Counted from the stretch's first letter, positions 18,192 through 27,318 are shown. The stretch: 64,000 bases of DNA from Paenibacillus prosopidis (GCF_003337375.1 NZ_QPJD01000001.1:124001-188000); one strand, 5' to 3'. Made by a program: numbers and translations. Notes: generated by a model not told the origin, from the letters alone.

Positions 18192-19070
18192 CTATTCCTT
18201 CCCGTGACGGATAAACAGCCAAACGCCGAACAAAATCAATACGCCTGCCGCCAACTGGTAGCCCGTCAATGCTTCCTTGAGAAGCGCCCAAGCGAGCAGC
18301 GATGCTATAACAGGCTCACCGAGCACGTACATAGACACGGCTGTCGCGCTCATATGCTTCAGCAGCCAATTGAACAGATAATGACCGAATAACGTCGGGA
18401 CAATCGCCAGCAGTAAGAAAATGCCCCATTCGTTCCAGCTGTATCCGGTAAAAGAATTTCCGCGAACGACATTGTAGAGGGCGAGCGAAGTAGCGGCAAT
18501 AGCGAAGACCCAGAAGTTATAAGCAAATACGCCCGTATCCTTCCGGAGCTGTTTGCCGATCAGCATATGAGCAGCTATGGCTACTGCACCCAGCAGCGAA
18601 AGAATATCCCCAAACAGCGCTTCTTCCGAAAGCTTGAAATCACCTGATCCAATAAAGATGGAGCCAGCCAGAGCGATTCCCATTCCCCAAAGCATCATAC
18701 GATTAGCTTTGGTGCGGAACAGCCAGTAAGATCCCAGCATAACAAGCACAGGCTCCAACGTTAAGATAACGGTCGAGCTGGCGACAGTCGTTAACCGCAG
18801 CGATGCCATCCAAAGCAGAAAATGCAAGGCCAGCATTATGCCGGAAGCGGTGAGCAGCCGCCACTGCCGCGCACTGAGCTGAAACAATTCCACCCGGTAT
18901 TTCCAAACGAACGGCAGCATGAGCAGGTTGGTTAAATATAAGCGGTACATTGCAATAACAGCCACATCAGCGCTGGACCAGCGAACGAATATAGCGGAGA
19001 ACGATATAGCGATAATGCCTATAATGTAGAGTAGTTCATAGGCTGCGAGCGGTTTATTAGTGCGGCTCAT
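18192..19070 (-). CDS. EamA/DMT-superfamily permease
   Basis: A 292-residue, very hydrophobic protein with about ten membrane helices arranged as two EamA halves. The first half starts ELLYIIGIIAISFSAIFVRWSSAD, and the second holds YSWNEWGIFLLLAIVPTLFGHYLFNWLLKHMSAT and VSMYVLGEPVIASLLAWALLKE, the usual signature of the YdcZ/RhaT-like drug/metabolite exporters. Family members export amino acids, nucleosides or drugs; the substrate is not shown by the sequence. The start ATG follows GGAGA. It lies behind the exonuclease gene on the same strand but with almost 200 bases and a hairpin between. Confidence 0.85.
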   Translation of the reverse strand: MSRTNKPLAAYELLYIIGIIAISFSAIFVRWSSADVAVIAMYRLYLTNLLMLPFVWKYRVELFQLSARQWRLLTASGIMLALHFLLWMASLRLTTVASSTVILTLEPVLVMLGSYWLFRTKANRMMLWGMGIALAGSIFIGSGDFKLSEEALFGDILSLLGAVAIAAHMLIGKQLRKDTGVFAYNFWVFAIAATSLALYNVVRGNSFTGYSWNEWGIFLLLAIVPTLFGHYLFNWLLKHMSATAVSMYVLGEPVIASLLAWALLKEALTGYQLAAGVLILFGVWLFIRHGKE

Positions 19071-19155
19071 ATTGATTGGATCTCCGATACATCATTAGTA
19101 GTTACTTCCGCATGTAATACTACTATACGTACCATGAGGCTTGCAATTGGAATAT

Positions 19156-19195
19156 AAGAACGCCCTCTCTGCCAACCGGCAAAAAGGACGTTCTT
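19156..19195 (-). terminator. Probable terminator of the exonuclease gene
   Basis: AAGAACG / CGTTCTT with an inner GCC/GGC helix. The outer arms copy those of the hairpin at 18139. The T-run on the minus strand is weak. Confidence 0.5.
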
Positions 19196-19261
19196 CGTCT
19201 GAAAAAGGATAACACTATAGTGGCATATAACCACCTAAAAAGCTCCGTCTTTACGCAGCTT

Positions 19262-20038
19262 CTAACGTACCGTTCCTGCCGAAGGATTTCCGGCCTTCTC
19301 CATTTCTGCTTCAAAATACTGCTGAAGCTCTACAACCTTCCTGACATCTTCAAACGAAGCATTACCCGCCAAATAACGTTCGGCAAACACTTCCCACTGC
19401 GGGACGATTTTCTGGGCTTTCATCGCCCGAATCGCATTTTTGACCATTCTTCGTTCCTTCGCATTGGTAAACATGTCTTTATATTGCTGCTTAAGACCGA
19501 AATCCAGCTCGGTGAAAATTTTCCGAAATACTTCAGCCGTCATGAGAGCATCGTCAAGTGCCCGGTGTGCCGTTCCTTCAGCTGTAATTTCGAGATCGAG
19601 CAGAGCGGCTTCCACACTGACATCGTTCGTGATGTTTTTGTAGCGCAGAAATCCTTTCAGTAAATCAAAATAATCGGCGCCCATCCATAAGTCGTCATCG
19701 AGCTTATGCATCCGTGTGTCTAACACGATTCGCTTTAAATCCTCACCGCCCCATGTGACGAGCATGAACGAATCGCTTCGGTTCAGCCATGCGGTGAAAG
19801 CAGCTATTACTTTCGGAAAACGTTCTGCTTGATCGATATCCTCCTGCGGAATGCCGGTCTTCTTCTTTATAAAGCTGTTCAGCTTGGAGAAATAAACCGG
19901 TTTGATCAAGGCTGAGAACACATCCTTTTGCTGCAAGGAGGAATCTAAGCGGACTGCTCCGATTTCGATGACCTCCATCGGTAAATCGCTCGCAAACTTG
20001 CGGCCGTTGAATTCAATGTCCAAAATTATATAATCCAA
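19262..20038 (-). CDS. DEDDh 3'-5' exonuclease (KapD/ERI-1-like)
   Basis: A 258-residue protein with an RNase T/DNA polymerase III epsilon-type exonuclease fold. The first acid pair is D7-I8-E9 (IILDIEFN), followed by MEVIEIGAVRLD, WGGEDLKRI with the second-block Asp, and HRALDDA with the catalytic His and last Asp. The order DxE, D, HxxxxD defines the DEDDh group. B. subtilis KapD, a sporulation-kinase inhibitor, belongs to the same group and has similar length, but I would not assign its role here. It acts on RNA or DNA 3' ends in the cytoplasm. It is transcribed away from the pst operon. Confidence 0.8.
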   Translation of the reverse strand: MDYIILDIEFNGRKFASDLPMEVIEIGAVRLDSSLQQKDVFSALIKPVYFSKLNSFIKKKTGIPQEDIDQAERFPKVIAAFTAWLNRSDSFMLVTWGGEDLKRIVLDTRMHKLDDDLWMGADYFDLLKGFLRYKNITNDVSVEAALLDLEITAEGTAHRALDDALMTAEVFRKIFTELDFGLKQQYKDMFTNAKERRMVKNAIRAMKAQKIVPQWEVFAERYLAGNASFEDVRKVVELQQYFEAEMEKAGNPSAGTVR

Positions 20039-20129
20039 TATTGTAACCCCCGATTGTTAGCGATAGCTTGTGTTTTCCATTTTATCATAAAAAAGCGGTC
20101 AAGCAGGGGAATACAATATTGGAAAAGGA

Positions 20130-20169
20130 AAAGCCTCCATCCCTGCCGTTAAGGCGGGCTGGAGGCTTT
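20130..20169 (-). terminator. Terminator of the pst operon
   Basis: AAAGCCTCCA / TGGAGGCTTT with an inner CCTGCC/GGCGGG helix, followed on the minus strand by TTCCTTTTCC. It closes the transcript just after pstA. Confidence 0.8.
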
Positions 20170-20175
20170 AAGTTT

Positions 20176-21081
20176 CTACCGCTTCGTACGGCGGGTATTA
20201 AGCCATAATGGAATGCGGAACAATAAATTGATGAGCAGCACGACGAATACGAGTACGGCTGCCGCTTTCTGGGCAATCTCTTGGGCATCGCCGACAATGG
20301 CCTCGGATTGCACGTACCATAAATGAACGGCTAGCGTAGCGCCAGGGGAGAACAGACTGAAATCCCACATTTCACCTGAAGTCGTCACGCCGGCAGTCAA
20401 AATAATGACGGCACTCTCGCCAAATGCCCGTCCGGCAACAAGACAGATGCCCGTTATGATGCCGTTCAGCGAAGCAGGAATAAGTGCGCGTGAAATGGTC
20501 TGCAGGTGAGTGGCGCCAAGCGCGAAGGAAGCGCTCTTCAGCTCCTTTGGAACGGCCCGGATCGACTCCTCCGTAACCCTTGTCAATACAGGCAGGTTGA
20601 GAAACGCAAGGCTGATGCCGCCGCCGAGAATGGTCAGACCGATCTGGAAATATTCAACGAACAGCGCGATACCGAATAAGCCGAAAATAATGGATGGTAC
20701 GGAAGCGAGTCCTTCTACGCAAATACGTACGAAACCGATCAGCTTATTGTCAGGCGCGAATTCGGCCAAATAAATGCCCGCGGCCATCCCGAGCGGAATC
20801 GCGATTACTAATGAAATGAACAAAATGTAGAATGAGTTCAGCAGGGTCGGACCAATACCGCCGCCTTCTTCGATCTCGCTGGGCAGGCCGAACAGAAAGT
20901 CCCACGTCAGCTTAGGAAGACCGTCCTGAAGGATAAGATAGAGAAGACCAAATATGAATGCGATGATAATAATGCCGAGCGTCCATACAACGGAAGTGAA
21001 AAGACGGTCTTTTAGCCGGTTTAAACTTTTCTTGCCGCTGAACGGATTCGCGAAGGGGTTCGTGGTAACGGCTTGCTTCAT
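20176..21081 (-). CDS. pstA: Phosphate ABC transporter permease PstA
   Basis: Start chosen at ATG 21081 (MKQAVTT, after AAAGGGGA), which overlaps the pstC stop by ATGA and implies coupled translation. 301 residues, six membrane helices, and the binding-protein-dependent transport signature around EESIRAVPKELKSASFALGATHLQT (EAA loop that contacts the ATPase). With PstC it forms the channel of the high-affinity phosphate importer. A terminator follows at once, so the ATPase PstB must be encoded elsewhere. Confidence 0.93.
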   Translation of the reverse strand: MKQAVTTNPFANPFSGKKSLNRLKDRLFTSVVWTLGIIIIAFIFGLLYLILQDGLPKLTWDFLFGLPSEIEEGGGIGPTLLNSFYILFISLVIAIPLGMAAGIYLAEFAPDNKLIGFVRICVEGLASVPSIIFGLFGIALFVEYFQIGLTILGGGISLAFLNLPVLTRVTEESIRAVPKELKSASFALGATHLQTISRALIPASLNGIITGICLVAGRAFGESAVIILTAGVTTSGEMWDFSLFSPGATLAVHLWYVQSEAIVGDAQEIAQKAAAVLVFVVLLINLLFRIPLWLNTRRTKR

Positions 21082-22040
21082 GCTTGCATCCCCTTTCTCT
21101 GAAGCCAGCGAATGGCAACGATCATAACCAATGAAATAACGAGAAGCAGGAAGCCCATCAAATAAAGGGCATAGTTCCAAGTGGAATCAAAAGGAACGTT
21201 CGAAATTTGCATAACGATGTTGCTCGTCAGTACGGATGTCGGTTTGAAAAGGCTGTCAGCCAGCTGCGGCGTATTACCGATAACCATAACGACGGCCATG
21301 GTCTCGCCGACTGCACGGGCCATACCGAGAATGACGGCGTACATGATACCGCCCTTTGCCGAAGGCAGAAGCACTCTCCATACCGTTTGGAAACGGGTGG
21401 CGCCTAATGCGTAGGAGGCATCGCTAAATTTTGCAGGAACCGCACTAATCGCATCGTCGCTTATACGGCTTACCGTAGGCAGAACCATAATCGTCAGCAC
21501 TAATGCTGCAGCGAGCAGGCCATCGCCCATACCGGTGCCTGTTACATCACGTATCAAAGGAATGAGTACCGTTAATCCGAGGTAGCCATAGACGACGGAC
21601 GGGATGCCCACAAGCAGATCGAGAACGGGACGGAGCATGTTTTTCAGCCAAACCGGTACGAAAACGGACAGGAAGACGGCAATGATCAGCGAGATAGGTA
21701 CGCATATAAGAAGCGTTAACGCTGTTAAAGCAAAGGTGCCGAATATGAAAATAAGAGCACCGTATTGTTCATTTTCAGGATTCCATTCCGCAGAGAAGAA
21801 GAAGTCCGCGAATGAAATTTGGCTGAAGGTTAAGACGCCTGTACGAAACATGAGAAACAGGATCATAAAGAGAATAAGGCATACAAAGCCGGCGCAGGCT
21901 ACGCATAAATAACGGAACAGGCGGTTCGTGAAAAACAGGCGGGATCTCCGGTCAAACGGCTTTTTGCTCCCGGCCCGGATAGCGCTGCCGAGCTCGGCAG
22001 CGCGTCGCGGCTGCCGCCCGGCGTGAGATGTTTCCAACAT
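21078..22040 (-). CDS. pstC: Phosphate ABC transporter permease PstC
   Basis: The start ATG 22040 (MLETSHAG) follows GAGGAG at nine bases; longer in-frame starts have no Shine-Dalgarno. The 320-residue protein has a basic N-terminus of about 35 residues, six helices, and an EAA-type loop at DDAISAVPAKFSDASYALGATRFQT very like that of PstA. It pairs with PstA to move phosphate handed over by PstS. There are 104 bases between pstS and this gene with no terminator, so they share a transcript. Confidence 0.93.
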   Translation of the reverse strand: MLETSHAGRQPRRAAELGSAIRAGSKKPFDRRSRLFFTNRLFRYLCVACAGFVCLILFMILFLMFRTGVLTFSQISFADFFFSAEWNPENEQYGALIFIFGTFALTALTLLICVPISLIIAVFLSVFVPVWLKNMLRPVLDLLVGIPSVVYGYLGLTVLIPLIRDVTGTGMGDGLLAAALVLTIMVLPTVSRISDDAISAVPAKFSDASYALGATRFQTVWRVLLPSAKGGIMYAVILGMARAVGETMAVVMVIGNTPQLADSLFKPTSVLTSNIVMQISNVPFDSTWNYALYLMGFLLLVISLVMIVAIRWLQRKGMQA

Positions 22041-22144
22041 GATAATCGGCTCCTCGATAAAGAACGGCCGGCTATGGCGCCTATTCGCGCAAGCCGGCCG
22101 CTCTTCCAAACTCATTTTATTTATGTTCAAACAGTAAATGAAGG

Positions 22145-23008
22145 TTATTTCAATGCGGAGATCGGGATGAATTTCAGCTTTTTCAGCGAACCGTTTTGGA
22201 ACTTCGTGCTTTGTACATATTTGATGAATTCTTTTGTTGCACCGGTAGGCTGGCCTTTAGTCATGTAGTAGCCGTAGCCCCATACCTTGTACTTGCCGTT
22301 AATAACGTTAGCTTCCGTTGGTGCAATGTCATTGATTTTAACGGCGGTCATTTTATCGGTTACGTAGGCAAGGTCCATATAACCAATCGCATTAGGCGTA
22401 GTTTCGATCGTGGACTTCATGTCGCCGCTCGTTTTTACTTCTTTGTAGTTATCGCCTTTGGTCATGAAATCTGTACCTTCAAGCGCTTTGTCTTGGAAAT
22501 TAACGCGTGTACCGGAACCAAAAGTACGGTTAACGACGATAATTTCAGCATCCTTGCCGCCAACTTCCTTCCAGTTTTTAATTTTGCCGGAGAAGATGCC
22601 TTGCAAATCTTTTGTTGTAAGGTTAGTTGCGGTAACGTTCTTGTTCACAACCGCTGCGAAAGGAATAATAGCTACCTTGTGCGCGACTTGACCTTCGAAT
22701 TTTTTGAAGCCGGGAACGTCTTTCGAAGCATCCCAGTCTACAGCGCCGATGTTGGCGATGCCTTTGCGGACAGCTTGCGGTCCTGTAATCGAACCGGCAG
22801 CGGATGCGGAAATTTTAACCTTAGGGTGCAACTTTTTGAACTCGCTGGCTGCTTGCAATGTCAACGGAAGAAGGGCGGATGAGCCGTTAATGACGATCTT
22901 GCCGCTAAGCTTGCTGGCTGCGGTAACAGTAGGAGTAGAAGCGGGTACTGAGCTGAAGCCGATTACGGCAATAAGTGCAGCGATTGTAAGTTGTTTAAAC
23001 CATTTCAT
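22145..23008 (-). CDS. pstS: Phosphate-binding protein PstS
   Basis: 287 residues, preceded by GGAGG. The signal peptide MKWFKQLTIAALIAVIGFSS is followed by an Ala/Thr/Pro stretch without a lipobox Cys, so the protein seems to be released or wall-held rather than lipid-anchored. Phosphate-site motifs are present: INGSSALLPL, AAGSITGPQAV, IGAVDWDAS, NRTFGSGTRVNF, and IGYMDLAYV. It captures orthophosphate outside the membrane for PstCA. It is 19 bases behind the propeller gene, in one operon. Confidence 0.92.
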   Translation of the reverse strand: MKWFKQLTIAALIAVIGFSSVPASTPTVTAASKLSGKIVINGSSALLPLTLQAASEFKKLHPKVKISASAAGSITGPQAVRKGIANIGAVDWDASKDVPGFKKFEGQVAHKVAIIPFAAVVNKNVTATNLTTKDLQGIFSGKIKNWKEVGGKDAEIIVVNRTFGSGTRVNFQDKALEGTDFMTKGDNYKEVKTSGDMKSTIETTPNAIGYMDLAYVTDKMTAVKINDIAPTEANVINGKYKVWGYGYYMTKGQPTGATKEFIKYVQSTKFQNGSLKKLKFIPISALK

Positions 23009-23027
23009 TCGGTATGACCTCCATTAA

Positions 23028-24440
23028 TTAGTTAGTGATGTTTTTCCACTTGCCATTGACGGAAACAGCTAGCTGTCCGTCCAGAAGCGCTGCGAAATTC
23101 GCATTGCCGGACACGATCAATTCAGAAACGCTGTCGGACACGGTTGTAATGAGCTTGCTGGCACCAGTGCTGCTGTCAATCTCGTAGATCGCGTTGGTGC
23201 TGTCACCGTCTGCAGTCAAAAGGTAAAGCTTGCTTCCGCCCTGAACGAGCTGGTATACATCCTTGTCAGCGAAGACAGTCGTGCTGGAGCTGCCCGTGTT
23301 GTCTACGGAAACCAATTGACCGACGCTTGCATCGTCTGCGCTTACGCTCACGTAGTTCACCTTGGAACCGTCAGCCGCCAGCTCTAGGAATACTTTGTCA
23401 TTTGCGTCCTTTGTAAGCTGTACCGGTTTGTTTCCAGCAACAGCAGAGTCATAGTAGTAAATTTGCGGCTCAGTGCCGGTCGCATCGATCGCTACGTCAT
23501 CAAGCTCAACTTCTTTGCTGCTGTCAGCCGTTACCTTAGGCTGCTTCAACACGTAATAAGCAAATTTTGTGCCGTCTGCCGATACTTCCAAGTTCGCTTT
23601 GTAATCGACCTTGTCCTCAAGTACTTTGGAGACAGTTCCGTCTGCCAGCTTCAGCTTCGCGATTACGGAGCTTTTGTCGCCTTGCAGGAAGAAGAGGGAC
23701 GAACCGTCCTGCGACCATTGCAGCTCGTTCTTGATCGAGCTGTCCGTGCTTACTTGCACCGATTTTTTCGTGCTCAAATCAATCGTGTAGACAGCGCCAT
23801 TCGCATCGGAGTAGGCAACGCTCATGCCATCCGGGGAAACGATAAGGTCAGAGGTATCGGATGAAGTGAGCAGAAGCTCGTATTTGCCGGTTGCAGCGTC
23901 AACCAAGTAATCTTCGCGCCCGGTTTCATTCGTATTCGATACAAGCAGCTTCGAGGAGTTGATCCATACCGCATACTCTGCTCCTGCAAGAAGCTCGATT
24001 GTTGTGATGGATGCACTTTCCGCATCCGCAGAATAAGTTCCGCCCAAAGCCTTCACAAATGCTGCCGGTTCAATGAACGTCGTGTAGCTTACAACTTTTG
24101 CCGGGTGCTGAAGGGAAGCAGCAACGCCGTTAACCGTGATTGTTTTCGAAGCGGCCTTTAGCTTCACTGTGTTTTGACCAAACTTAACGACAACGGTGCC
24201 GTCTTTGTTAATATGCAGAGTTGCACCGATAGCGTTAACGATGTCACGAACCGAAGCAAGCGTTACGCCGGCGTTGGTGATTGTCCGAATGGCAACCGGA
24301 TTCGCATTGACGACAAACGTCTTGCTGCCGATTTGAACAGCCTGCATTGCGGAAGCGGATTGTGCCAATACGGGAGTGACGGCTGTTGCACTAAGAGCTG
24401 CTGCGATCATGGAGATAACCATTGCTTTTTTCATTTGCAT
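23028..24440 (-). CDS. Secreted stalk-domain (copper amine oxidase N-like) plus beta-propeller protein
   Basis: First gene of the pst operon, 470 residues, start ATG after AAAGGTGA. A signal peptide (about 1-27) leads to a copper amine oxidase N-terminal-type domain (FVVNANPVAIRTITNAGVTLASVRDIVNAIGATL, then TFIEPAAFVKALGG), which in Paenibacillus is common as a wall- or ligand-binding module. From about residue 150 a TolB/WD40-like propeller follows with repeated SPDGMSVAYSD, SQDGSSLFFL, SADGTKFAYY and AADGSKVNYV blades. No enzyme motif is seen. Its tight link to pstS suggests a part in phosphate scavenging or sensing outside the cell. Confidence 0.75.
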   Translation of the reverse strand: MQMKKAMVISMIAAALSATAVTPVLAQSASAMQAVQIGSKTFVVNANPVAIRTITNAGVTLASVRDIVNAIGATLHINKDGTVVVKFGQNTVKLKAASKTITVNGVAASLQHPAKVVSYTTFIEPAAFVKALGGTYSADAESASITTIELLAGAEYAVWINSSKLLVSNTNETGREDYLVDAATGKYELLLTSSDTSDLIVSPDGMSVAYSDANGAVYTIDLSTKKSVQVSTDSSIKNELQWSQDGSSLFFLQGDKSSVIAKLKLADGTVSKVLEDKVDYKANLEVSADGTKFAYYVLKQPKVTADSSKEVELDDVAIDATGTEPQIYYYDSAVAGNKPVQLTKDANDKVFLELAADGSKVNYVSVSADDASVGQLVSVDNTGSSSTTVFADKDVYQLVQGGSKLYLLTADGDSTNAIYEIDSSTGASKLITTVSDSVSELIVSGNANFAALLDGQLAVSVNGKWKNITN

Positions 24441-24597
24441 GGAATAGGGTCACCTTTCTCATATCGAATATTTTTATAAACCGAATGTCCGACGGCCTCT
24501 TGTCGGTATGTATGTAGGCTTGATCCCTCCTAGGCAGTGTTTGTTCGGAACGTTTCGTGCTTGTTCGATCATTTCTAACTGATAATAACAGCGTTTT

Positions 24598-24635
24598 ATT
24601 ATCCCATTATTTAGAAATTGTATGGAATTTGTAAA
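24598..24635 (-). promoter_or_regulatory. Pho-box-like repeats and -10 box of the pst operon
   Basis: On the minus strand TTTACA, CATACA and TAAATA recur with an 11-base period (24630, 24619, 24608), as in PhoP-binding TTnACA repeats spaced by five. GATAAT (24598-24603) follows five bases later as a -10 box with no good -35, which fits a PhoP-activated promoter. Confidence 0.5.
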
Positions 24636-24873
24636 AGAAAGATAGGACATAAGGTAGGGATAATTGATTTTTAGCATCCATTTACAATAGAAATTTCCCT
24701 GACGAATGGACTACTTTTTTGAAATGGATTTTGGAGGCTATCGATTAACAAACCAAATAGCGTACAACTATGAATGTTCGACTGTCTCAAAATACAGCCA
24801 TGCTGCAACATTTTATGGCGAGTTGACGTTCTAAGGATAGAAAGCAATCAACAAGAAGAAGAGGTGGACGACT

Positions 24874-25554
24874 ATGAAGAAACGATGGAGTACGGCCGTG
24901 GCAGCTGTCGTCGTGTTATTATCTACATCCTTTACAACGCAGGCTTTCGCGGCCTCGACCTTCAAGGACATCGTAAATGTGGAGAACAAACTGAAGATTG
25001 AAGTGCTCCAGGAGAAGGGGATCATAAGAGGAGTGACGGATACGGAATTCCAACCGGAAGACAGTCTAACCGCGGCTCAGGGCATTTCGCTAATTGTACG
25101 GACGACGCAGATCAGCCTTGCCGCTTTTACTTTTGAAAAGGCGCCTACAGCCGACGGCTTCTATACGAAGGTGAAAAATGATGCGTGGTTTGCGGAAGAC
25201 TTTATCATTGCTCATTATAACGGCCTGGATATCCCGGCTGATATTGATCCTCAGGCGCCATTGACCAAGGAGCAGTTCATTCATTACCTGGTACAGGCGA
25301 TTGAGCTTACCGGCCAATATCCTACCGTAAAAATGTTCATACCTATTCTTGACGAGAAGGATATCACAGTGGAGTACCAAGGTACGATTCAGCGTGCGCT
25401 GCTATACAAAATCGTCGCCTTGGATGACGAAGGAAACTTCGATCCGCAGCATATCGTTAACCGGGCTGAAGCAGCTTCCATTTTGTACGATGCGCTAAGC
25501 TTTATTGAAGCCCATAAAGATAATACCGTCATGGAGCCGGAGTCAAACAGCTAA
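24874..25554 (+). CDS. Secreted protein with SLH-like repeats
   Basis: 226 residues after AGAAGAGGTGG. The signal peptide MKKRWSTAVAAVVVLLSTSFTTQAFA is followed by SLH-like repeats: FKDIVNVENKLKIEVLQEKGIIRGV with LTAAQGISLI, a second with WFAEDFIIAHYNGLDI and LTKEQFIHYLV, and a third with YQGTIQRALLYKIV and VNRAEAASILYDAL. The repeats are more degenerate than in typical wall anchors and no other domain is attached, so it may be a stand-alone wall-bound protein. It is divergent from the pst operon and shares its long intergenic region of about 430 bases. Confidence 0.7.
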   Translation: MKKRWSTAVAAVVVLLSTSFTTQAFAASTFKDIVNVENKLKIEVLQEKGIIRGVTDTEFQPEDSLTAAQGISLIVRTTQISLAAFTFEKAPTADGFYTKVKNDAWFAEDFIIAHYNGLDIPADIDPQAPLTKEQFIHYLVQAIELTGQYPTVKMFIPILDEKDITVEYQGTIQRALLYKIVALDDEGNFDPQHIVNRAEAASILYDALSFIEAHKDNTVMEPESNS

Positions 25555-25565
25555 TAAAAAATCCG

Positions 25566-25612
25566 AAAGTAGTTGAGCAGAGAGCAAAAGGCCTCCTCAA
25601 CTACTTTTTATT
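25566..25612. terminator. Bidirectional terminator
   Basis: AAAGTAGTTGAG / CTCAACTACTTT stem with T-rich flanks. It serves the SLH-like gene on plus and the WYL regulator gene on minus. Confidence 0.8.
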
Positions 25613-26570
25613 ATGGGCAGTAGAAACCATATAGCTCACGCACGATTTTGCCAATCTCAAGCTTCAAGCTTAGAGGCTCCAGGACGCGGACGGTCGAGGT
25701 ATAGGATAACAATAATGAAGGCAAATATTTCATCATTACCTCTTCATCTATTCGCAGCCCAAGCGTTTGGCCGTCGCGCTTTACTACGCAGTTCCGCAAA
25801 TACCAATGACCGGTAAGCCGCTTCAGACTATCTGCTGTTCCCTCGATAAGTACGAAGCAGGCTTCATCGCCGCCTGTTTCTTGTACAGCCGTAACCTGTT
25901 CAAAATAAGTCTTAACAGAAAAATCCCGCGGAATAAGGAATGTGCGCCCGGTTACGACAAGCTGCTGCATACGATCGACGCGAAATGTTCGTACATCCTG
26001 TCTCCTGTGACAATACGCAGCGATATACCATTTATTCGACCGGTACGCTAATCCATAAGGATCGAGCTCGCGCAGCTCGGGCTCCGCTTCAGCATTCTTC
26101 GCATAGTGGACGCGGACAGTCAGTCCGTCTGCCACACTTTTCTCCAGCAGTTGCAGAGCTGGTTTTAATGATTGTTGTTGTGGAGATGGAAGGATGTCCA
26201 TCCCCCGCATTTGTCGCTCCCAATCATCCGGCTGCTTCTCGCTGTGATAGAGCTGAATCTTTTGCAGCGCTCGCTGCAAATCATCCTCGAGAGGATACCC
26301 TGCGCCTTGAGCGAATAGCGCGGCATGTAAGACGGCTTTTAATTCAGCGGGATCGAAAAATAAGGGAGCTTGCTTGAACGAGCCCGGCAGCGAGTAACCT
26401 CCGTCATGCCCGGGTTCCGCGATAATCGGCACCCCGCTGGCGCATAGCGCATCAATATACCGGTAGACGGTTCGAACACTCATCTCTAAATCCTCGGCGA
26501 GCTGCTCGGCAGTCATATTACTAGAACGGAGCATCCACAATATTTTGAGCATGTTATCCCATTTTGCCAT
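25611..26570 (-). CDS. YafY-type HTH plus WYL-domain transcription regulator
   Basis: The start ATG 26570 (MAKWDNM) follows GGGGGGA; the longer frame lacks an SD. 319 residues. The N-terminal winged helix (MLKILWMLRSSNMTAEQLAEDLEMSVRTVYRYIDALCASGVPI) is of the HTH_11/DeoR-like type. The middle holds the WYL domain, with LDPYGLAYRSNKWYIAAYCHRRQDVRTFRVDRM, and a WCX-type C-terminus ends it. WYL domains are thought to bind ligands or nucleic acids. The DJ-1 gene is divergent, 146 bases away, and is the likely target. Confidence 0.85.
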   Translation of the reverse strand: MAKWDNMLKILWMLRSSNMTAEQLAEDLEMSVRTVYRYIDALCASGVPIIAEPGHDGGYSLPGSFKQAPLFFDPAELKAVLHAALFAQGAGYPLEDDLQRALQKIQLYHSEKQPDDWERQMRGMDILPSPQQQSLKPALQLLEKSVADGLTVRVHYAKNAEAEPELRELDPYGLAYRSNKWYIAAYCHRRQDVRTFRVDRMQQLVVTGRTFLIPRDFSVKTYFEQVTAVQETGGDEACFVLIEGTADSLKRLTGHWYLRNCVVKRDGQTLGLRIDEEVMMKYLPSLLLSYTSTVRVLEPLSLKLEIGKIVRELYGFYCP

Positions 26571-26641
26571 ACGCAATCCCCCCTGTAGCCAGTATAACGT
26601 ACAAGCTGCGGGCATGCCCTTCGAAAAATGATTCCGATTCA

Positions 26642-26680
26642 CTGACAGCCTTTGTCAGGGGACATGGGTTAATCTATGTA
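26642..26680 (+). promoter_or_regulatory. Promoter with overlapping palindromic operator
   Basis: CTGACA-5-TGTCAG (26642-26658) overlaps a -35 TTGTCA (26652-26657); after 17 bases comes TATGTA (26675-26680), 37 bases before the DJ-1 start. A regulator bound here would block that promoter. Confidence 0.5.
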
Positions 26681-26716
26681 TATGAACGACATTAACGAGC
26701 TGCGGAGGGATTAGAT

Positions 26717-27298
26717 ATGAAACAAGTGCTTGTATTTCTTACGGATGGATTTGCGGATTGGGAGGCCAGTTACGTTTGCGCGGAGCTGAATAAACCAAAT
26801 TCGGGTTACCAGGTAAAAACGATAGCGGTGGATCTTGAGCCGAAAACATCGATGGGGGGGTTAAGGGTGCTGCCGGATTATGATATGAGCACCGATTTGG
26901 CGCTTCTGGACATCCCCATGCTCATCGTTCCAGGCGGAACCGGCTGGAGCGATCCGATTAATGTGCAGGCGAAGGAGTTGATTCAACACTGCTTCGAGCG
27001 GGAAGCTGGTGTAGCGGCTATTTGCGATGCTACGACTTTTCTCGGAAGGCACGGGTTTCTCGAACAGCATAATCATACCAGTAATTCATTGCCTGATCTA
27101 AAGCTTGGTGCGCCTAATTATTCCGGCGATGAGCATTATGTGGAAGCGCAGGCTGTCGTTGACCGTCAGTTAATAACGGCTAACGGAAGCGCAGCGGTTG
27201 AGTTTACTAAGCTCATCTTAGAAAAACTAAATGTTTATCAAGGTGAAGTGCTGGAGCAGTGGTATGGCATATTCAAAAATGGGATTATCAGCGCTTGA
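26717..27298 (+). CDS. DJ-1/PfpI family protein
   Basis: 193 residues after GCGGAGGG. It has the DJ-1/PfpI (class I glutamine amidotransferase-like) fold: VLVFLTDGFADWEASY with the conserved Glu, ADY-like LPDYDMST, MLIVPGGTGW, and the nucleophile elbow AAICDATTFLG with the reactive Cys. Family members act as proteases, deglycases, isonitrile hydratases or stress sensors. The divergent WYL regulator and palindromic promoter suggest an inducible stress or resistance role. Confidence 0.85.
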   Translation: MKQVLVFLTDGFADWEASYVCAELNKPNSGYQVKTIAVDLEPKTSMGGLRVLPDYDMSTDLALLDIPMLIVPGGTGWSDPINVQAKELIQHCFEREAGVAAICDATTFLGRHGFLEQHNHTSNSLPDLKLGAPNYSGDEHYVEAQAVVDRQLITANGSAAVEFTKLILEKLNVYQGEVLEQWYGIFKNGIISA

Positions 27299-27318
27299 AC
27301 ATAGGGATCTGAACGATA

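Noticed and set aside
22196..22882. 228-codon plus-strand frame opposite pstS
   Set aside because: Cys/Phe/Val-rich shadow translation of pstS.
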